From positions 1,054,001 to 1,118,000 of the forward strand of contig NZ_JAGILA010000002.1 in NCBI RefSeq assembly GCF_017874595.1: a stretch of 64,000 nucleotides of DNA, given 5' to 3'. The notes under the pieces are model-generated. The model was given only the letters and a program-made list of their open reading frames with translations. It was not told where the DNA came from and did no database searches. Within the stretch, counting starts at the first letter, position 1. The number at the start of each line of letters is the position of its first letter. Position numbers and translations under genes: made by a program. Shown here one piece after another: positions 1-9,812 of the stretch. The DNA is from Sinorhizobium kostiense (lineage in GTDB: Bacteria; Pseudomonadota; Alphaproteobacteria; Rhizobiales; Rhizobiaceae).

Positions 1-940
1 CGGCCGCCACGACGTTCTTTGCGAGATAGCGGGCGGCGTAGGCGGCCGAGCGATCGACCTTGGTCGTGTCCTTGCCGGAGAAGGCGCCACCGCCATGGGG
101 CGCTGCGCCGCCATAGGTGTCGACGATGATCTTACGGCCGGTGAGACCCGCATCGCCGTCCGGTCCGCCGATGACGAACTTGCCGGTGGGGTTGATGTAC
201 CAGGTGCAGTCGTCGGCAATGCTCAGGTCGGAAAGCGCCTCGTGAATATAGGGTTCAACCACCGAACGGACTTTGGCGGAATCCCAATTCTCGTCCAGAT
301 GCTGCGTCGAAAGGACGATCGAGGTAACCTCGGCCGGCTTGCCGTCGATATAACGCACCGTCACCTGACTCTTGGCGTCCGGACCGAGCTTGGCGACCTC
401 GCCTTCACCCTTCTTGCGGGCAGCGGCAAGCAGATTGAGGATGCGGTGCGAATAGTAGATGGGCGCCGGCATGAGCTCTGCGGTCTCGCGGCAGGCATAG
501 CCGAACATGATGCCCTGGTCGCCAGCACCCTCCTCGCCCTGCTTGTCGGCGGCGCTATCGACGCCTTGAGCGATATGCGCGGACTGGAAGTGCAGCAGCA
601 CGTCGATCCTGGCCGTCTTCCAGTGGAAGCCGTCCTGTTCGTAACCGATATCGCGGATCGCCTTTCGGGCGGCGGACTTGAACTTCGACGGATTGATGAC
701 GTCGTTGCCGTTCTTGTCCTTCTTGAGAAGACTCGGCGGCAGGCGGACTTCCCCGGCGATGACGACGCGATTGGTGGTCGCCAAAGTCTCACAGGCAATG
801 CGCACGCTCCAGGGGTCGACACCCGACTTGGCCGCTTCGCGGTAGACCAGATCGACGATCTCGTCGGAGATGCGGTCACATACTTTGTCGGGATGGCCTT
901 CGGCTACGGATTCACTCGTGAACAGGTAGTTTGCGCGCAT
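1..940 (-). CDS. metK: S-adenosylmethionine synthetase, C-terminal part beyond the window
   Basis: Makes S-adenosylmethionine from methionine and ATP in the cytoplasm. The minus-strand reading begins [19 protein letters not shown], the family N-terminus. The motif [12 protein letters not shown] is visible near residue 138 and the phosphate-binding GGGAFSGKD near residue 285. About 313 codons are in the window; the family is usually 390 to 430 residues, so the last quarter lies beyond position 1. The ATG at 940 has GAGGGG about nine bases upstream. It lies downstream of phrR in the same direction, but a strong terminator at 1144-1168 separates them, so it should have its own promoter in 941-1143. 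I recognised no SAM riboswitch there. Confidence 0.95.
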   Translation of the reverse strand, partial: MRANYLFTSESVAEGHPDKVCDRISDEIVDLVYREAAKSGVDPWSVRIACETLATTNRVVIAGEVRLPPSLLKKDKNGNDVINPSKFKSAARKAIRDIGYEQDGFHWKTARIDVLLHFQSAHIAQGVDSAADKQGEEGAGDQGIMFGYACRETAELMPAPIYYSHRILNLLAAARKKGEGEVAKLGPDAKSQVTVRYIDGKPAEVTSIVLSTQHLDENWDSAKVRSVVEPYIHEALSDLSIADDCTWYINPTGKFVIGGPDGDAGLTGRKIIVDTYGGAAPHGGGAFSGKDTTKVDRSAAYAARYLAKNVVAA

Positions 941-1143
941 GCGGGAAGTCCCCTCAATGAAAGAAGCGGTCCGAAACTGTTAGTGGGTTTGCTAGCGAAA
1001 AACAAGCGAACAACGACATAAATATATGTTTATATCGATATCACCGATCCGCAAAATGGGGGGCGCGTGGCGTCGCCGCGATTTTGAAATTTATTGAGCG
1101 ATCGTCGCCCGCGATCTCAGCGGAATCTCACCCGCACTTACGA

Positions 1144-1168
1144 AAAAAGCGGCCCATGGCCGCTTTTT
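1144..1168 (-). terminator. Intrinsic terminator after phrR
   Basis: A perfect 11-base stem (AAAAAGCGGCC paired with GGCCGCTTTTT) around a three-base loop lies 21 bases past the phrR stop. On the minus strand the stem ends in a run of T. It should separate phrR transcription from metK. Confidence 0.8.
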
Positions 1169-1188
1169 CATCTCCCGGAATTCTTCCG

Positions 1189-1605
1189 CTAGTCGCTCTC
1201 CGCCTCGGCGGCCAGCGCCTTCACGAGATCCACCAGCTTGCGCCTGACCTTCGGGTCGGAAATCCTGACAAAGGCTCGGTTAAGCTGCAGGCCTTCGGAA
1301 GACGACAGGAAATCGACCACGTAGTTGGAGCTCGCAGGCTCGGCGCTTCCCGAGGCACCGGCGCCCTCTCCCGGGGCATCCTCGAAGAAGAACGAGACCG
1401 GCACATTGAGAATCGTGGCGATGTTCTGCAAGCGGCTCGCGCCGACACGGTTCGTGCCCTTCTCGTATTTCTGGATTTGCTGGAAAGTGATCCCTAGACT
1501 CTCGCCGAGCTTCTCCTGACTCATGCCAAGCATCGTTCGGCGAAGGCGAATCCGGCTGCCGACGTGAATGTCGATCGGGTTCGGCTTCTTCTTGTTTTCA
1601 ACCAT
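1189..1605 (-). CDS. phrR: XRE/Cro-family helix-turn-helix regulator, PhrR type
   Basis: A DNA-binding regulator of 138 residues. Residues about 15 to 75 form a helix-turn-helix of the SinR/Cro kind (MSQEKLGESLGITFQQIQKYE), followed by a Ser/Gly/Ala-rich linker and a C-terminal helix. Its place directly upstream of lnt/actA matches phrR, reported as an acid-responsive gene next to actA in Sinorhizobium; it also resembles R. leguminosarum PraR. The start is the ATG at 1605, with AGGAA eight bases upstream, rather than an in-frame start six codons earlier. It ends before a strong terminator. Targets cannot be read from the sequence. Confidence 0.85.
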   Translation of the reverse strand: MVENKKKPNPIDIHVGSRIRLRRTMLGMSQEKLGESLGITFQQIQKYEKGTNRVGASRLQNIATILNVPVSFFFEDAPGEGAGASGSAEPASSNYVVDFLSSSEGLQLNRAFVRISDPKVRRKLVDLVKALAAEAESD

Positions 1606-1753
1606 ATTCGCGTTCCTAAACACGCTGTTTCGATGACCTACAACCCCTCATTGCTGGTTCTTGCATCCCAAGCAGCCTGCCCGCGAAGGCAGGACTACAG
1701 CGGCAGGTGGAGATTGACGGTAATAAACACTATGCAATTTTAGGGGTTTTTGG

Positions 1754-3349
1754 TCAATTCGTTCCGTAACTGAAACTTCTGCGTGAAATAATTGCAATCA
1801 ATAAGAGAACCCCCATCGCAAACCAGAAAATCCGGTCACGCGTGATTGTATTAGTCGCCGTGATCATTTTTCCCGGTAGGGTAGTATCAACAACTCCCTT
1901 GTAATTGTATCCCAATCCTACCACTAAAACACCGCGTGCATCAATGATTGCTGATATACCGCTATTGGCGGAGCGGATCATCGGCGTTCCACTTTCGACG
2001 GTGCGAAGCTGCGCCTGATGAAAGTGCTGGCGGGGGCCGGGTGTATCGCCGAACCAGGCATCATTGGTGACGTTCAGAAGCACGTCGGCCATGTGGCCGC
2101 TGCCGTCGATCTCGTCGGGGAAAATCGCTTCGTAGCAGATCAGCGGATACATCGTCCTGCCGTCAGGCAAGGTCAGAAGTGCGCGGCTCCTTGCCGCCGA
2201 GAAGCCACCTGGCATTGAGGCGGCAACGGAACTCAGTCCCCAGGAGGAAAGCAATTGCTCAAACGGCAGATATTCGCCGAAGGGAACCAGATGCATCTTG
2301 TCGGCGGCCCCGACGATCTGCCCGCGATCATCGATCACGTAGATCGAATTGTAGTAGCGCGGCGGCAGGCCGGCACCCGCGTCCTCGGTCCGCACCGCGC
2401 CGGTGACGAGTATCTGACCTTCCTCGAGAACATCGGCAATCCGGGTCAGGGCGTCGGGGTTTTCAGTCAGGATGAAGGGGACCGAGGTTTCCGGCCAGAC
2501 GACGATGTCGGGCCTCTGGTGTTTCGGCGCTGGCGGGGCCCTCGTGAGGGCGAGATGCTGCTCGAAGATCGTCGCACGCTCTCGGTCGTCGATCTTCTTC
2601 GCCTGGTCGATCACCGGCTGGACGAGCCGCACGGTCGTTTGCGGTTCCGGCGGCGCCGTCACCGGAAGGGAAAGTCGATAATAGCCGAAGCCGATATGGG
2701 CGGCAAAGAGTGCGACCGCGGCGCCGAGGCCGATGCGCGCACCTCTGCCCGTGCCGACGAGGGCCGGGGAGGCAAAGACGAACACTGCCAGCGTGTTGAT
2801 CGTCGAAAGGTTCACAACGCTTGCCGACTGCATCATCAGCGGCATCGGCATGGCCGCATAGCCTATGGCATTCCAGGGGAAACCGGTGAAGACGAAGCTG
2901 CGCAACCATTCCGCAAGGCCGAATCCGACGGCCAAGGCGGCGATGCGGCCCACCCCATCGGACCAGAAACAGCGGGCAAAAAGCACGGCCGCGGCATAGA
3001 AAAGCGCAAGAAATGCAGGAAGACCGATGACCGCGAGCGGCAGCGCCCAGGCGAAGACATCCGCCTCGACGAGCAGCGCGTTTCCAAGCCACCACAGCCC
3101 GCCAAGGAAATAACCGAAGCCGAAGGACCAGCCGATCGAGGCGGCAGGCAGCAGCCGCCGCAGCAAGCCCTCGTCCGGGTGGGGCGCCACTCCATCGATC
3201 AGCCACACGAGAATCGGAAAGGATACAAAGGCGGCGGCGAAAATGCCGAAGGGCGGCTGGGTGAACATCGCCAAGAGGCCGGCGAGAAAGCCGACGAAAG
3301 CACGAGATGCGCCGGAAAGTAGTATTATTTTACCTGCCAGTCTTTCCAT
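1754..3349 (-). CDS. lnt: Apolipoprotein N-acyltransferase (ActA)
   Basis: Transfers an acyl chain to the N-terminal cysteine of lipoproteins in the inner membrane, the last step of lipoprotein maturation. It is 531 residues long: several membrane segments in residues 10 to 225, then a periplasmic nitrilase-type domain. The catalytic triad is visible as E287 (WPETSVPF), K351 (ADKMHLVPFGEYLP) and C405 (CYEAIFP). A final hydrophobic segment lies near the C-terminus. The ATG at 3349 has GGGGT upstream; an in-frame TTG at 3415 would add 22 residues without hydrophobic character. The homologue was described as actA, needed for acid tolerance, in S. meliloti/medicae. Confidence 0.93.
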   Translation of the reverse strand: MERLAGKIILLSGASRAFVGFLAGLLAMFTQPPFGIFAAAFVSFPILVWLIDGVAPHPDEGLLRRLLPAASIGWSFGFGYFLGGLWWLGNALLVEADVFAWALPLAVIGLPAFLALFYAAAVLFARCFWSDGVGRIAALAVGFGLAEWLRSFVFTGFPWNAIGYAAMPMPLMMQSASVVNLSTINTLAVFVFASPALVGTGRGARIGLGAAVALFAAHIGFGYYRLSLPVTAPPEPQTTVRLVQPVIDQAKKIDDRERATIFEQHLALTRAPPAPKHQRPDIVVWPETSVPFILTENPDALTRIADVLEEGQILVTGAVRTEDAGAGLPPRYYNSIYVIDDRGQIVGAADKMHLVPFGEYLPFEQLLSSWGLSSVAASMPGGFSAARSRALLTLPDGRTMYPLICYEAIFPDEIDGSGHMADVLLNVTNDAWFGDTPGPRQHFHQAQLRTVESGTPMIRSANSGISAIIDARGVLVVGLGYNYKGVVDTTLPGKMITATNTITRDRIFWFAMGVLLLIAIISRRSFSYGTN

Positions 3350-3752
3350 CGAGACCCCAATCGGCGCCGGCCCTGGCCGCGCGGAAGAACGAATCAATCG
3401 GCCGCAGTCTTCCAAAAAAGCGGCGCCTTGTCCTGTGGCGGCAGCGGCAATCCGTCAGCTAGCCGATCGGCCCGATGCTCGGAACCGAATTTTCAGAAAG
3501 CGCGATTGCGTAGATCCACTAAACTTACGCCTCCCTATGCCCTCGAGGACGCACGGCGCGTAACGCAATCGCGTCGATGACTTCGCGTGACGGTTGAGAT
3601 ATGATTGACCCGAGTTAACCACAGTTGCCAATTTGATGCGGGGGGCGGCTACCGGTTTCCCCGTTCTTGCGTACGATATCGTCATCAGGCGTTCGACTCC
3701 ACCTATGGCGATGGCCTAGTCAATGGGTTTTGTAGAGTGACAGGGGGTCACA
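3350..3752. other. Divergent intergenic region between lnt and the NYN gene
   Basis: These 403 bases hold the promoters of two divergent genes. No convincing coding sequence was seen. Just before the NYN gene, GTGAC-agggg-GTCAC (3737-3751) forms a small dyad whose loop carries the ribosome binding site, so it could mask translation starts. Confidence 0.5.
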
Positions 3753-4331
3753 ATGTTCGATTCCCGCGAAAAGATCGCACTTTTCATTGATGGTGCCAAT
3801 CTTTATGCCACATCGAAGAGTCTCGGCTTCGATATCGATTACCGGAAATTGCTGAGCGCGTTTCAAAAACGCGCGTACTTGCTGCGCGCCTATTACTACA
3901 CGGCCCTCATTGAAGACCTGGAGTTTTCCTCGATCCGCCCATTGATCGACTGGTTGGATTACAACGGCTACACGGTCGTCACCAAGCCCGCCAAGGAATT
4001 CACCGATGCGCTCGGACGGCGCAAGATCAAGGGCAATATGGATATCGAACTCGCCATCGACGCCATGGAGCAATCGGACGTGGTGGACCACGTCGTGATC
4101 TTCTCCGGCGACGGCGACCTGACCACACTCGTGGAGGCGCTGCAGCGAAAGGGGCGCAAAGTCTCCGTGGTTTCGACCATGTCGACCCAGCCGCCGATGG
4201 TCGCCGATGAGTTGCGCCGCCAGGCGGATCATTTCATCGACCTGATCACATTGCGCGGCGAGATCGACCGCCATCCGCCGGAATACGTGCCGCAGTCCAC
4301 CAAGCCGAAGAACGAAGACGCGAACCAGTAG
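3753..4331 (+). CDS. NYN domain (LabA/DUF88) protein, putative ribonuclease
   Basis: A PIN-like NYN fold of 192 residues. The acidic metal-binding positions are visible: the strand FIDGANLY at residues 11 to 18, the region NMDIELAIDAM near residue 95, and SGDGDL near 115, followed by the helix-rich end of the domain. Proteins of this family are thought to cleave or bind RNA, but substrates of the rhizobial members are unknown to me. The C-terminal 30 residues are polar and probably flexible. The start ATG follows GGGGGTCACA. It stands alone between the divergent lnt and a RIME-like repeat. The domain call is firm; the function is inferred. Confidence 0.85.
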   Translation: MFDSREKIALFIDGANLYATSKSLGFDIDYRKLLSAFQKRAYLLRAYYYTALIEDLEFSSIRPLIDWLDYNGYTVVTKPAKEFTDALGRRKIKGNMDIELAIDAMEQSDVVDHVVIFSGDGDLTTLVEALQRKGRKVSVVSTMSTQPPMVADELRRQADHFIDLITLRGEIDRHPPEYVPQSTKPKNEDANQ

Positions 4332-4418
4332 ATCAAGATGATTTCACGTCGGGTCGCCGGAAAGCCTCGTGATCTCGTTGCTGACGATCAGGGTGGATGC
4401 GGCCGAAATAGCTCTTCT

Positions 4419-4505
4419 GCATGTCTCCTGAAGGGCCGCGTGGAGAAAGACGTACAGCAGCTGCAACGACCTTTTGCGCGTCTGATTGGACGCGCGGCGC
4501 TGTAG
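4419..4505 (+). repeat. RIME-like palindromic intergenic repeat
   Basis: It begins GCATGTCTCCTGAAGG and ends GGACGCGCGGCGCTGTAG. The same layout recurs at 11041, 18191, 30002 and, inverted, 40041: a first dyad around ATGTCTCC, the conserved GCAGCA.TTC-like middle, and a second dyad around GCGCGTC. It lies between the convergent NYN gene and tlyC. Confidence 0.7.
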
Positions 4506-4548
4506 TCCTCCGCCACCCCTCAGGGCTGCTGGTCCGCGGCGGTTAGGC

Positions 4549-5706
4549 TCACTTGACGGCGTGCGGTGGCTGGATCTCGGCCTGGCCGCCGGAAGGCACG
4601 AACGTCTCGGGCAAGGGCTCCTTTTCACTCTTCATCACCCGCCGGCGGGCCGGCGCACGCTTGCGCATGATCCGCACGCGTTTGACCCGGCGCGGATCGG
4701 CGTCGAGAATCTGGAATTCGAAGCCGGGAATGGCCTGAACCACTTCGCCACGGACCGGAATGCGGCCAAGCGAGGCGAATACCAGACCGCCCAGCGTGTC
4801 GACATCCTCGATCTGTTCGCGTACGTCGAAGTCCGGTCCAATCGCCTTGGCGATCTCCTCGAGTTCGACACGGGCATCGGCCACGAAAATGTCGTCGGAC
4901 GTGCGGGCGAACATCACCTCTTCGTCGTCATGCTCGTCCTCGATGTCACCGACCACCATCTCCACGATGTCTTCGAGCGAGACGAGACCGTCCGTGCCGC
5001 CATATTCATCGATGACCAGTGCCATCTGTATGCGTGCGGCCTGCATGCGTTGCATCAGGTCAGACGCCAACATCGAGGGTGGCACGAACAGGAGCTGGCG
5101 AATGATCCCGGCCTCCTCGACGGTCTTGTCCAAATCGACGCGTGAGAGATCGAAATTCGACTTCGGCTGGCGCGGCGTCCTATCCGCCTTTTCGCCCGCC
5201 ACAGCGGGCGGAGCCTTGCCGTTTCGGCGACGGTTGCGGGCCTGTTTCGTGACATAGGCCAGCAGATCGCGGATGTGCACCATGCCGCGCGGGTCGTCCA
5301 GTCCTTCGCTGTAGACTGGCATGCGCGAACGTCCCGATTCCTCGAAGATACCCATGAGTTCGCCGATGCTGATGCTCTGATCCACCGCCTCGATGTCCGC
5401 GCGCGGGACCATCACATCCTCGACCCGCACCTCGCGAAATCGAAGGATGTTGTTGAGCATCGCCCGCTCTTCGGGCGAAAAGGCGGCGTTGCTGACGGCA
5501 TCGGTCAATAGCGCGTCGGCAAGATCCTCGCGGAGGCTGGACGTGCTTGCGCCGCGCAACAGGCGTGCGGCCCGGCTCCAGAAAGTTGATGCGCTTTTGT
5601 TGCCCTCTGGTCGGGCGGCGGTACTACTACTGCCCGCGTCGGAGTCGCCGGAGGCCTCGGCCTCGTCGTTCGCAACCGTGACCGGTTGAATCTTGAAGTC
5701 GCTCAT
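4549..5706 (-). CDS. tlyC: CBS-domain CorC/TlyC-family protein
   Basis: A 385-residue protein of the hemolysin/CorC group. An acidic, Ser-rich N-terminus of about 70 residues precedes two CBS domains (about residues 100 to 260; the first contains VMVPRADIEAVDQ), and then a CorC_HlyC transporter-associated domain (about 275 to 355). No membrane span is present, so it resembles YbeX/CorC rather than the DUF21 membrane forms. In many Proteobacteria this gene sits with ybeY, phoH and lnt, as here, and is linked to magnesium/cobalt handling or ribosome metabolism. It starts 13 bases after the ybeY stop and is probably cotranscribed. The physiological role is inferred. Confidence 0.88.
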   Translation of the reverse strand: MSDFKIQPVTVANDEAEASGDSDAGSSSTAARPEGNKSASTFWSRAARLLRGASTSSLREDLADALLTDAVSNAAFSPEERAMLNNILRFREVRVEDVMVPRADIEAVDQSISIGELMGIFEESGRSRMPVYSEGLDDPRGMVHIRDLLAYVTKQARNRRRNGKAPPAVAGEKADRTPRQPKSNFDLSRVDLDKTVEEAGIIRQLLFVPPSMLASDLMQRMQAARIQMALVIDEYGGTDGLVSLEDIVEMVVGDIEDEHDDEEVMFARTSDDIFVADARVELEEIAKAIGPDFDVREQIEDVDTLGGLVFASLGRIPVRGEVVQAIPGFEFQILDADPRRVKRVRIMRKRAPARRRVMKSEKEPLPETFVPSGGQAEIQPPHAVK

Positions 5707-5718
5707 TGTTCCAAACTG

Positions 5719-6225
5719 TCAATCCGAGGCTCTGTCCCCGTAAGGGTCAGATAAGCCAAGACGCGCCAAAATGCGAGTCTCCAGAGCCTCCATTCTCTCC
5801 GCTTCATGGTCTTCGAGGTGATCATACCCGAAAAGGTGCAGGAATCCATGGACGAGAAGATGGGTCAAATGCTCCTCGAAGGGCTTCGCCAACTCCGACG
5901 CTTCGCGCCGTAGCGTTTCGAAGGCGACGACGATATCGCCGAGCATCGGCCCCGGCATCTGACCCGGCGCCAATGGAAAGGCCGGAAAGGACAGGACATT
6001 GGTCGGCTTGTCCTGTCCACGCCACTCCGCATTGATCGCGCGGATCGACGCATCGTCGGTGAAGACCAGCGACAATTCCGGCGGCCCGTCGGGAAACGGC
6101 TGCCCCTCGCCCTCGACCAGAAAATCGGCTGCCGCCCCGAGTGTGCGTGCCGCAAAGGACTGGAGTTCGTCCTCCGGGGGCCATTCCCCTTCCTCGACGC
6201 TGATCTGGATGTCCAATACCGTCAT
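5719..6225 (-). CDS. ybeY: Endoribonuclease YbeY, rRNA maturation
   Basis: A metal-dependent RNase for 16S rRNA 3' maturation and ribosome quality control; the S. meliloti homologue also affects small-RNA regulation. It is 168 residues long. The zinc site is the C-terminal HGFLHLFGYDH, the family H-x3-H-x5-H pattern. I chose the ATG at 6225 (MTVLDIQIS), which gives the family length and starts 13 bases past the phoH stop; an ATG at 6267 would overlap phoH by 29 bases. Its ribosome binding site is weak, so translation may be coupled to phoH. Confidence 0.92.
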   Translation of the reverse strand: MTVLDIQISVEEGEWPPEDELQSFAARTLGAAADFLVEGEGQPFPDGPPELSLVFTDDASIRAINAEWRGQDKPTNVLSFPAFPLAPGQMPGPMLGDIVVAFETLRREASELAKPFEEHLTHLLVHGFLHLFGYDHLEDHEAERMEALETRILARLGLSDPYGDRASD

Positions 6226-6238
6226 CTTCGTGCGGTCG

Positions 6239-7279
6239 TCAGCGATCGCTCTGCTCGCTTTCGTCATGGACGGCCGTATGGCTTTCATAGGCCCTGACGA
6301 TCCGCGCCACCATCGGATGACGCACGACGTCGGCGTCCTTGAAGCGGATAACCGAAACGCCTTCGACGCCCTTCAATATCTGCAGAGCCTCGACGAGGCC
6401 CGACTTGACGCCCCGCGGCAGGTCGACCTGGCTCGGGTCGCCCGTGACGATCATGCGGCCATTCTCGCCGAGACGGGTCAGGAACATCTTCATCTGCATC
6501 GATGTCGTGTTCTGCGCCTCATCGAGAATGACGGCGGCATTGGCGAGCGTCCGCCCGCGCATGAAGGCGAGCGGGGCGATTTCGATGACGCCGGCGGAAA
6601 TCGCCCGCTCGACCTTGTCGCCAGGCATCATGTCGTAGAGCGCGTCATAAAGCGGGCGAAGATAGGGATCGACCTTCTCCTTCATGTCGCCCGGGAGAAA
6701 GCCGAGCCGCTCGCCCGCCTCGACTGCCGGCCGCGACAGGACGATGCGATCGATCGCGCCGCGCTCGAGCAGCTGGGCGGCATGGGCGACGGCGAGATAA
6801 GTCTTACCGGTACCGGCCGGGCCAATGCCGAAGACGAGCTCGGCCCGATCGAGCGCACGGATATAGGCATCCTGCATCGGCGTGCGCGCGGCGATCGTCT
6901 TCTTCCGCGTAGAGATCTGCGCCATCGTCAGCTTGGCCTTGCGCTCCATCGTCGGCAGCTGCAGCTGGTCGTCCGCCGCGGCCGCCATACGGATGGCGCC
7001 CTCGACGTCGGAGGTGTCGATAGTGGCGCCGCTCTGGAGCCTGCCGTAGAGGTAATCAAGCGCGCGGCGTGCCTGATTGGTCGCAACGACATCGCCGGAG
7101 ATGGCAACCGAGTTCCCGCGCGGCCTGGCATGAATGCGCAGCCGCTCCTCGAGCAGTTTCAGGTTTTGGTCGAACTGGCCGAAGAGTTCACTGGCGAACC
7201 GGTTGTTCTCGAACGTGAGCACGAAGTGATTGGCGTCTGTCGCGGATGTCTTCGATTGGCGCGATGAGGATGAAATCAT
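6239..7279 (-). CDS. phoH: PhoH family ATPase
   Basis: A cytoplasmic ATPase with an RNA-helicase-like fold, here 346 residues. The N-terminal 100 residues are the usual PhoH leader; the ATPase part has Walker A GIGPAGTGKTYL, Walker B VILDEAQNTT and the motif GDPSQVDLP. It is first in phoH-ybeY-tlyC. The start could be the ATG at 7279 or a TTG five codons upstream at 7294, which has the better-looking GAGGAG ten bases before it. The longer in-frame reading to 7495 overlaps miaB and lacks family character. The biochemical role of chromosomal PhoH is still unclear. Confidence 0.9.
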   Translation of the reverse strand: MISSSSRQSKTSATDANHFVLTFENNRFASELFGQFDQNLKLLEERLRIHARPRGNSVAISGDVVATNQARRALDYLYGRLQSGATIDTSDVEGAIRMAAAADDQLQLPTMERKAKLTMAQISTRKKTIAARTPMQDAYIRALDRAELVFGIGPAGTGKTYLAVAHAAQLLERGAIDRIVLSRPAVEAGERLGFLPGDMKEKVDPYLRPLYDALYDMMPGDKVERAISAGVIEIAPLAFMRGRTLANAAVILDEAQNTTSMQMKMFLTRLGENGRMIVTGDPSQVDLPRGVKSGLVEALQILKGVEGVSVIRFKDADVVRHPMVARIVRAYESHTAVHDESEQSDR

Positions 7280-7403
7280 CTCGTGTCCGTTCAAGCGGTT
7301 CTGGCTCCTCGATCCTGGTCTGCAGCGTCCGATGGCAACCGCAGACTGTTCTAACACTTTATCTGCGCAATTGCTCCCAGCGAACGCGATTTCCGCTGCT
7401 GCG

Positions 7404-8804
7404 CTAGCCGACCATCTCGGCAAACAGGCTATTCGGGCCGGCCTTGGTGATTCGTACCCTGATAATGTCACCGATTTGCGATTGCTTTGCATCAATATTC
7501 ACGGGCTGCAGCCAGGGCGAGCGACCGACCAGCTGGCCGGCCAGCCTGCCCGGCTTCTCCAGGAGAACATCTATCTCCCTTCCGACGCAGGATGCGGCGA
7601 ATTCGCGCTGCTGGCGGGTAAGCAGGTTTAGCAATCTTTCCAGGCGTTTGGCTTTCACGTCTTCAGCAACCTGACCCGTGAGTTCCGCCCCAGGGGTGCC
7701 GGGCCGGCTCGAATATTTGAACGAGAAAGCCTGTGCATAACCGACCGACTCGACAAGGCGCATCGTGTCCTCGAAGTCTTCCTCGGTCTCGCCGGGAAAG
7801 CCGACGATGAAATCACCGGAGAGCGCAAGATCGGGCTGGGCCGCGCGGATGCGGTCGATAAGGGCGAGATATTCGGCGGCCGTATGCCGGCGGTTCATTG
7901 CCTTCAGGATGCGGTCGGAGCCCGATTGGACCGGCAGATGCAGATAGGGCATCAGTTTCGCCATCGAGCGATGCGCCTCGATGAGGCTGTCGTCCATGTC
8001 GCGCGGATGGCTGGTGGTGTAACGAAGGCGCGCGAGCCCATCAATCTCGCCAAGATGCCTCAAGAGATCGCCGAGACCGCAATCACGGCCGTCCGGGCCC
8101 GTGCCGTGCCAGGCGTTGACGTTCTGCCCGAGCAGCGTGATCTCGCGCACGCCGCCTTCGACCAGCTTCTCCGCTTCGGCAAGGATTTGCGCAACCGGGC
8201 GAGAGACTTCGGCGCCGCGGGTATAGGGAACCACGCAGAAGGTGCAGAATTTGTCGCAGCCTTCCTGGACAGTCAGGAAGGCGGTGACGCCGCGAGCGCG
8301 GGTTTTCGCCCGGTCGGGAGCCGGCAGATGCTCGAACTTGTCTTCAATCGCATAATCCGTCTCCACGACGCGCTCGCCGCGGCGGGCCCGCTTCAAGGCT
8401 TCCGGCAGGCGGTGATAGGTCTGCGGGCCGATCACCAGGTCAACTGCCGGTGCGCGGCGAAGGATTTCATCGCCTTCGGCCTGGGCGACGCAACCGGCAA
8501 CGCCGATGACCATCTCGCGGCCTTCACTTGCGCGTGCCTTCTTCAATTCGCGCAGCCGCCCCAATTCGGAATAGACTTTTTCGGCGGCCTTCTCCCGAAT
8601 ATGACAGGTGTTGAGGAGCACGAAATCGGCGTCTTCCACCGCATCTGTCGCAACATAGCCGTCGCGCGCGAGCGCATCCGACATGCGATCGGAATCATAG
8701 ACATTCATCTGGCAGCCATAGGTCTTGACGAAGACCTTGCGCAGCGGCACGTGGTCGTCGCCCGCGACGGGCGATGTCGGCAGAAGAGCTGTTTCCTGGG
8801 TCAT
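7404..8804 (-). CDS. miaB: tRNA-2-methylthio-N6-dimethylallyladenosine synthase
   Basis: A radical-SAM methylthiotransferase that adds the 2-methylthio group to i6A37 in tRNA. It is 466 residues: an N-terminal UPF0004 domain with the cluster cysteines in [15 protein letters not shown] and GCVAQ; a radical SAM core with CDKFCTFC near residue 165; and a C-terminal TRAM domain. The stop is 124 bases before the phoH start, so it may be upstream in the same transcript. Confidence 0.95.
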   Translation of the reverse strand: MTQETALLPTSPVAGDDHVPLRKVFVKTYGCQMNVYDSDRMSDALARDGYVATDAVEDADFVLLNTCHIREKAAEKVYSELGRLRELKKARASEGREMVIGVAGCVAQAEGDEILRRAPAVDLVIGPQTYHRLPEALKRARRGERVVETDYAIEDKFEHLPAPDRAKTRARGVTAFLTVQEGCDKFCTFCVVPYTRGAEVSRPVAQILAEAEKLVEGGVREITLLGQNVNAWHGTGPDGRDCGLGDLLRHLGEIDGLARLRYTTSHPRDMDDSLIEAHRSMAKLMPYLHLPVQSGSDRILKAMNRRHTAAEYLALIDRIRAAQPDLALSGDFIVGFPGETEEDFEDTMRLVESVGYAQAFSFKYSSRPGTPGAELTGQVAEDVKAKRLERLLNLLTRQQREFAASCVGREIDVLLEKPGRLAGQLVGRSPWLQPVNIDAKQSQIGDIIRVRITKAGPNSLFAEMVG

Positions 8805-8899
8805 GCGGCGTTCTTTAGTGCAAAGCGGCCAAAAGTTGAAGCTTTTTCGGGTGCCGCGGCCAATGCCGCGACCAAGTAAAGCCGAGACAGCAGGCTCGA

Positions 8900-9715
8900 C
8901 TACGCCGCGTTTTGCGACCGGTCCGGCGACCGCCCTCTCAGTCGCTCCGACAGCATGGTGCGGATCCGCTGTTCGACGGCACGGCTGACTTCTTTCCGGT
9001 TGGATCGACGTTCGTAGTCCACCGTCTCACCGAAGTCGACATCCACGTCGAGCGCGCCTTCCCTGAGGACACCTAGAAGCGACGGAAGCAGGCCGATATC
9101 ACCCGGCCAGGCCGCTATCGGCCGGTAATAGCGCCCCATCGGCATGCCGTGGATACCTGTATAGGATATGGCGACAGGCTGCACGTGGACGAGTCCGGTC
9201 GGCGACTGCGGCACGGCCGAGGCGGCAGCGCCAAAGAGCGATGTCTTCATTTCGAGCAGGCGATTGCCATCCGACGTGGTGCCCTCCGGAAAGAGCACCA
9301 CCACTTCACCATCGGCCAGACGCCGGCCGATTTCGCTTACCTGATTGCCCGTCGCACGCCTCTGCTCGCGCTCGATGAAGACGGAAGCCTGCAGGCGTGC
9401 AAGGAGGCCGAAAATGGGCCAGTCCTTGACGTCGGACTTGGCAACAAAGACGACGTCAGCAATCGACGACAGGACCAGAATGTCCTTCCAGGAAACGTGG
9501 TTGGCGCTTATGAGCAGCGGCCGGCGGCTCTCCAGTTCCCCATGTACCCGGACGCGAATGCCGAGCAGACGGCAGGCAAGCCGGTGCCAGATGCGCGGCA
9601 GATAGCGGCGCGGTTCAAGGTCGAGCCGAAGGCACACGAGCTGAATCGGCATCATGAAAAGCGAGACGATCAGGAGCAGGATGCCGTAGAGCGTGACCCG
9701 TATCCAATTGACCAT
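8900..9715 (-). CDS. olsA: 1-acyl-glycerol-3-phosphate acyltransferase family protein, OlsA
   Basis: A 271-residue membrane acyltransferase. An N-terminal hydrophobic segment (residues 8 to 28) precedes the PlsC domain with the catalytic NHVSWKD (NHxxxxD) near residue 73 and FPEGTTSDG near 147. In S. meliloti the gene at this place is olsA, which adds the second acyl chain to lyso-ornithine lipid; olsB, for the first step, is also in this window at 23932. Family members can also acylate lyso-phosphatidate. The ATG at 9715 follows GAGG by eight bases. Confidence 0.87.
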   Translation of the reverse strand: MVNWIRVTLYGILLLIVSLFMMPIQLVCLRLDLEPRRYLPRIWHRLACRLLGIRVRVHGELESRRPLLISANHVSWKDILVLSSIADVVFVAKSDVKDWPIFGLLARLQASVFIEREQRRATGNQVSEIGRRLADGEVVVLFPEGTTSDGNRLLEMKTSLFGAAASAVPQSPTGLVHVQPVAISYTGIHGMPMGRYYRPIAAWPGDIGLLPSLLGVLREGALDVDVDFGETVDYERRSNRKEVSRAVEQRIRTMLSERLRGRSPDRSQNAA

Positions 9716-9812
9716 CGAGGGGCCTCACGCCGCGAGACTCGTCGCCATTCGAGAAACCAGTCCCGCCCATTCGCAGGAACGCGGCAGGAGTTCTCATTGA
9801 CGGCAAAATCCT

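Noticed and set aside
941-1143. A SAM riboswitch upstream of metK
   Set aside because: No conserved SAM-riboswitch sequence could be recognised in the leader; a covariance-model search would be needed to exclude one.
3455-3685. A 76-codon minus-strand frame upstream of lnt
   Set aside because: No ribosome binding site, no family features, and it lies in the divergent promoter region.
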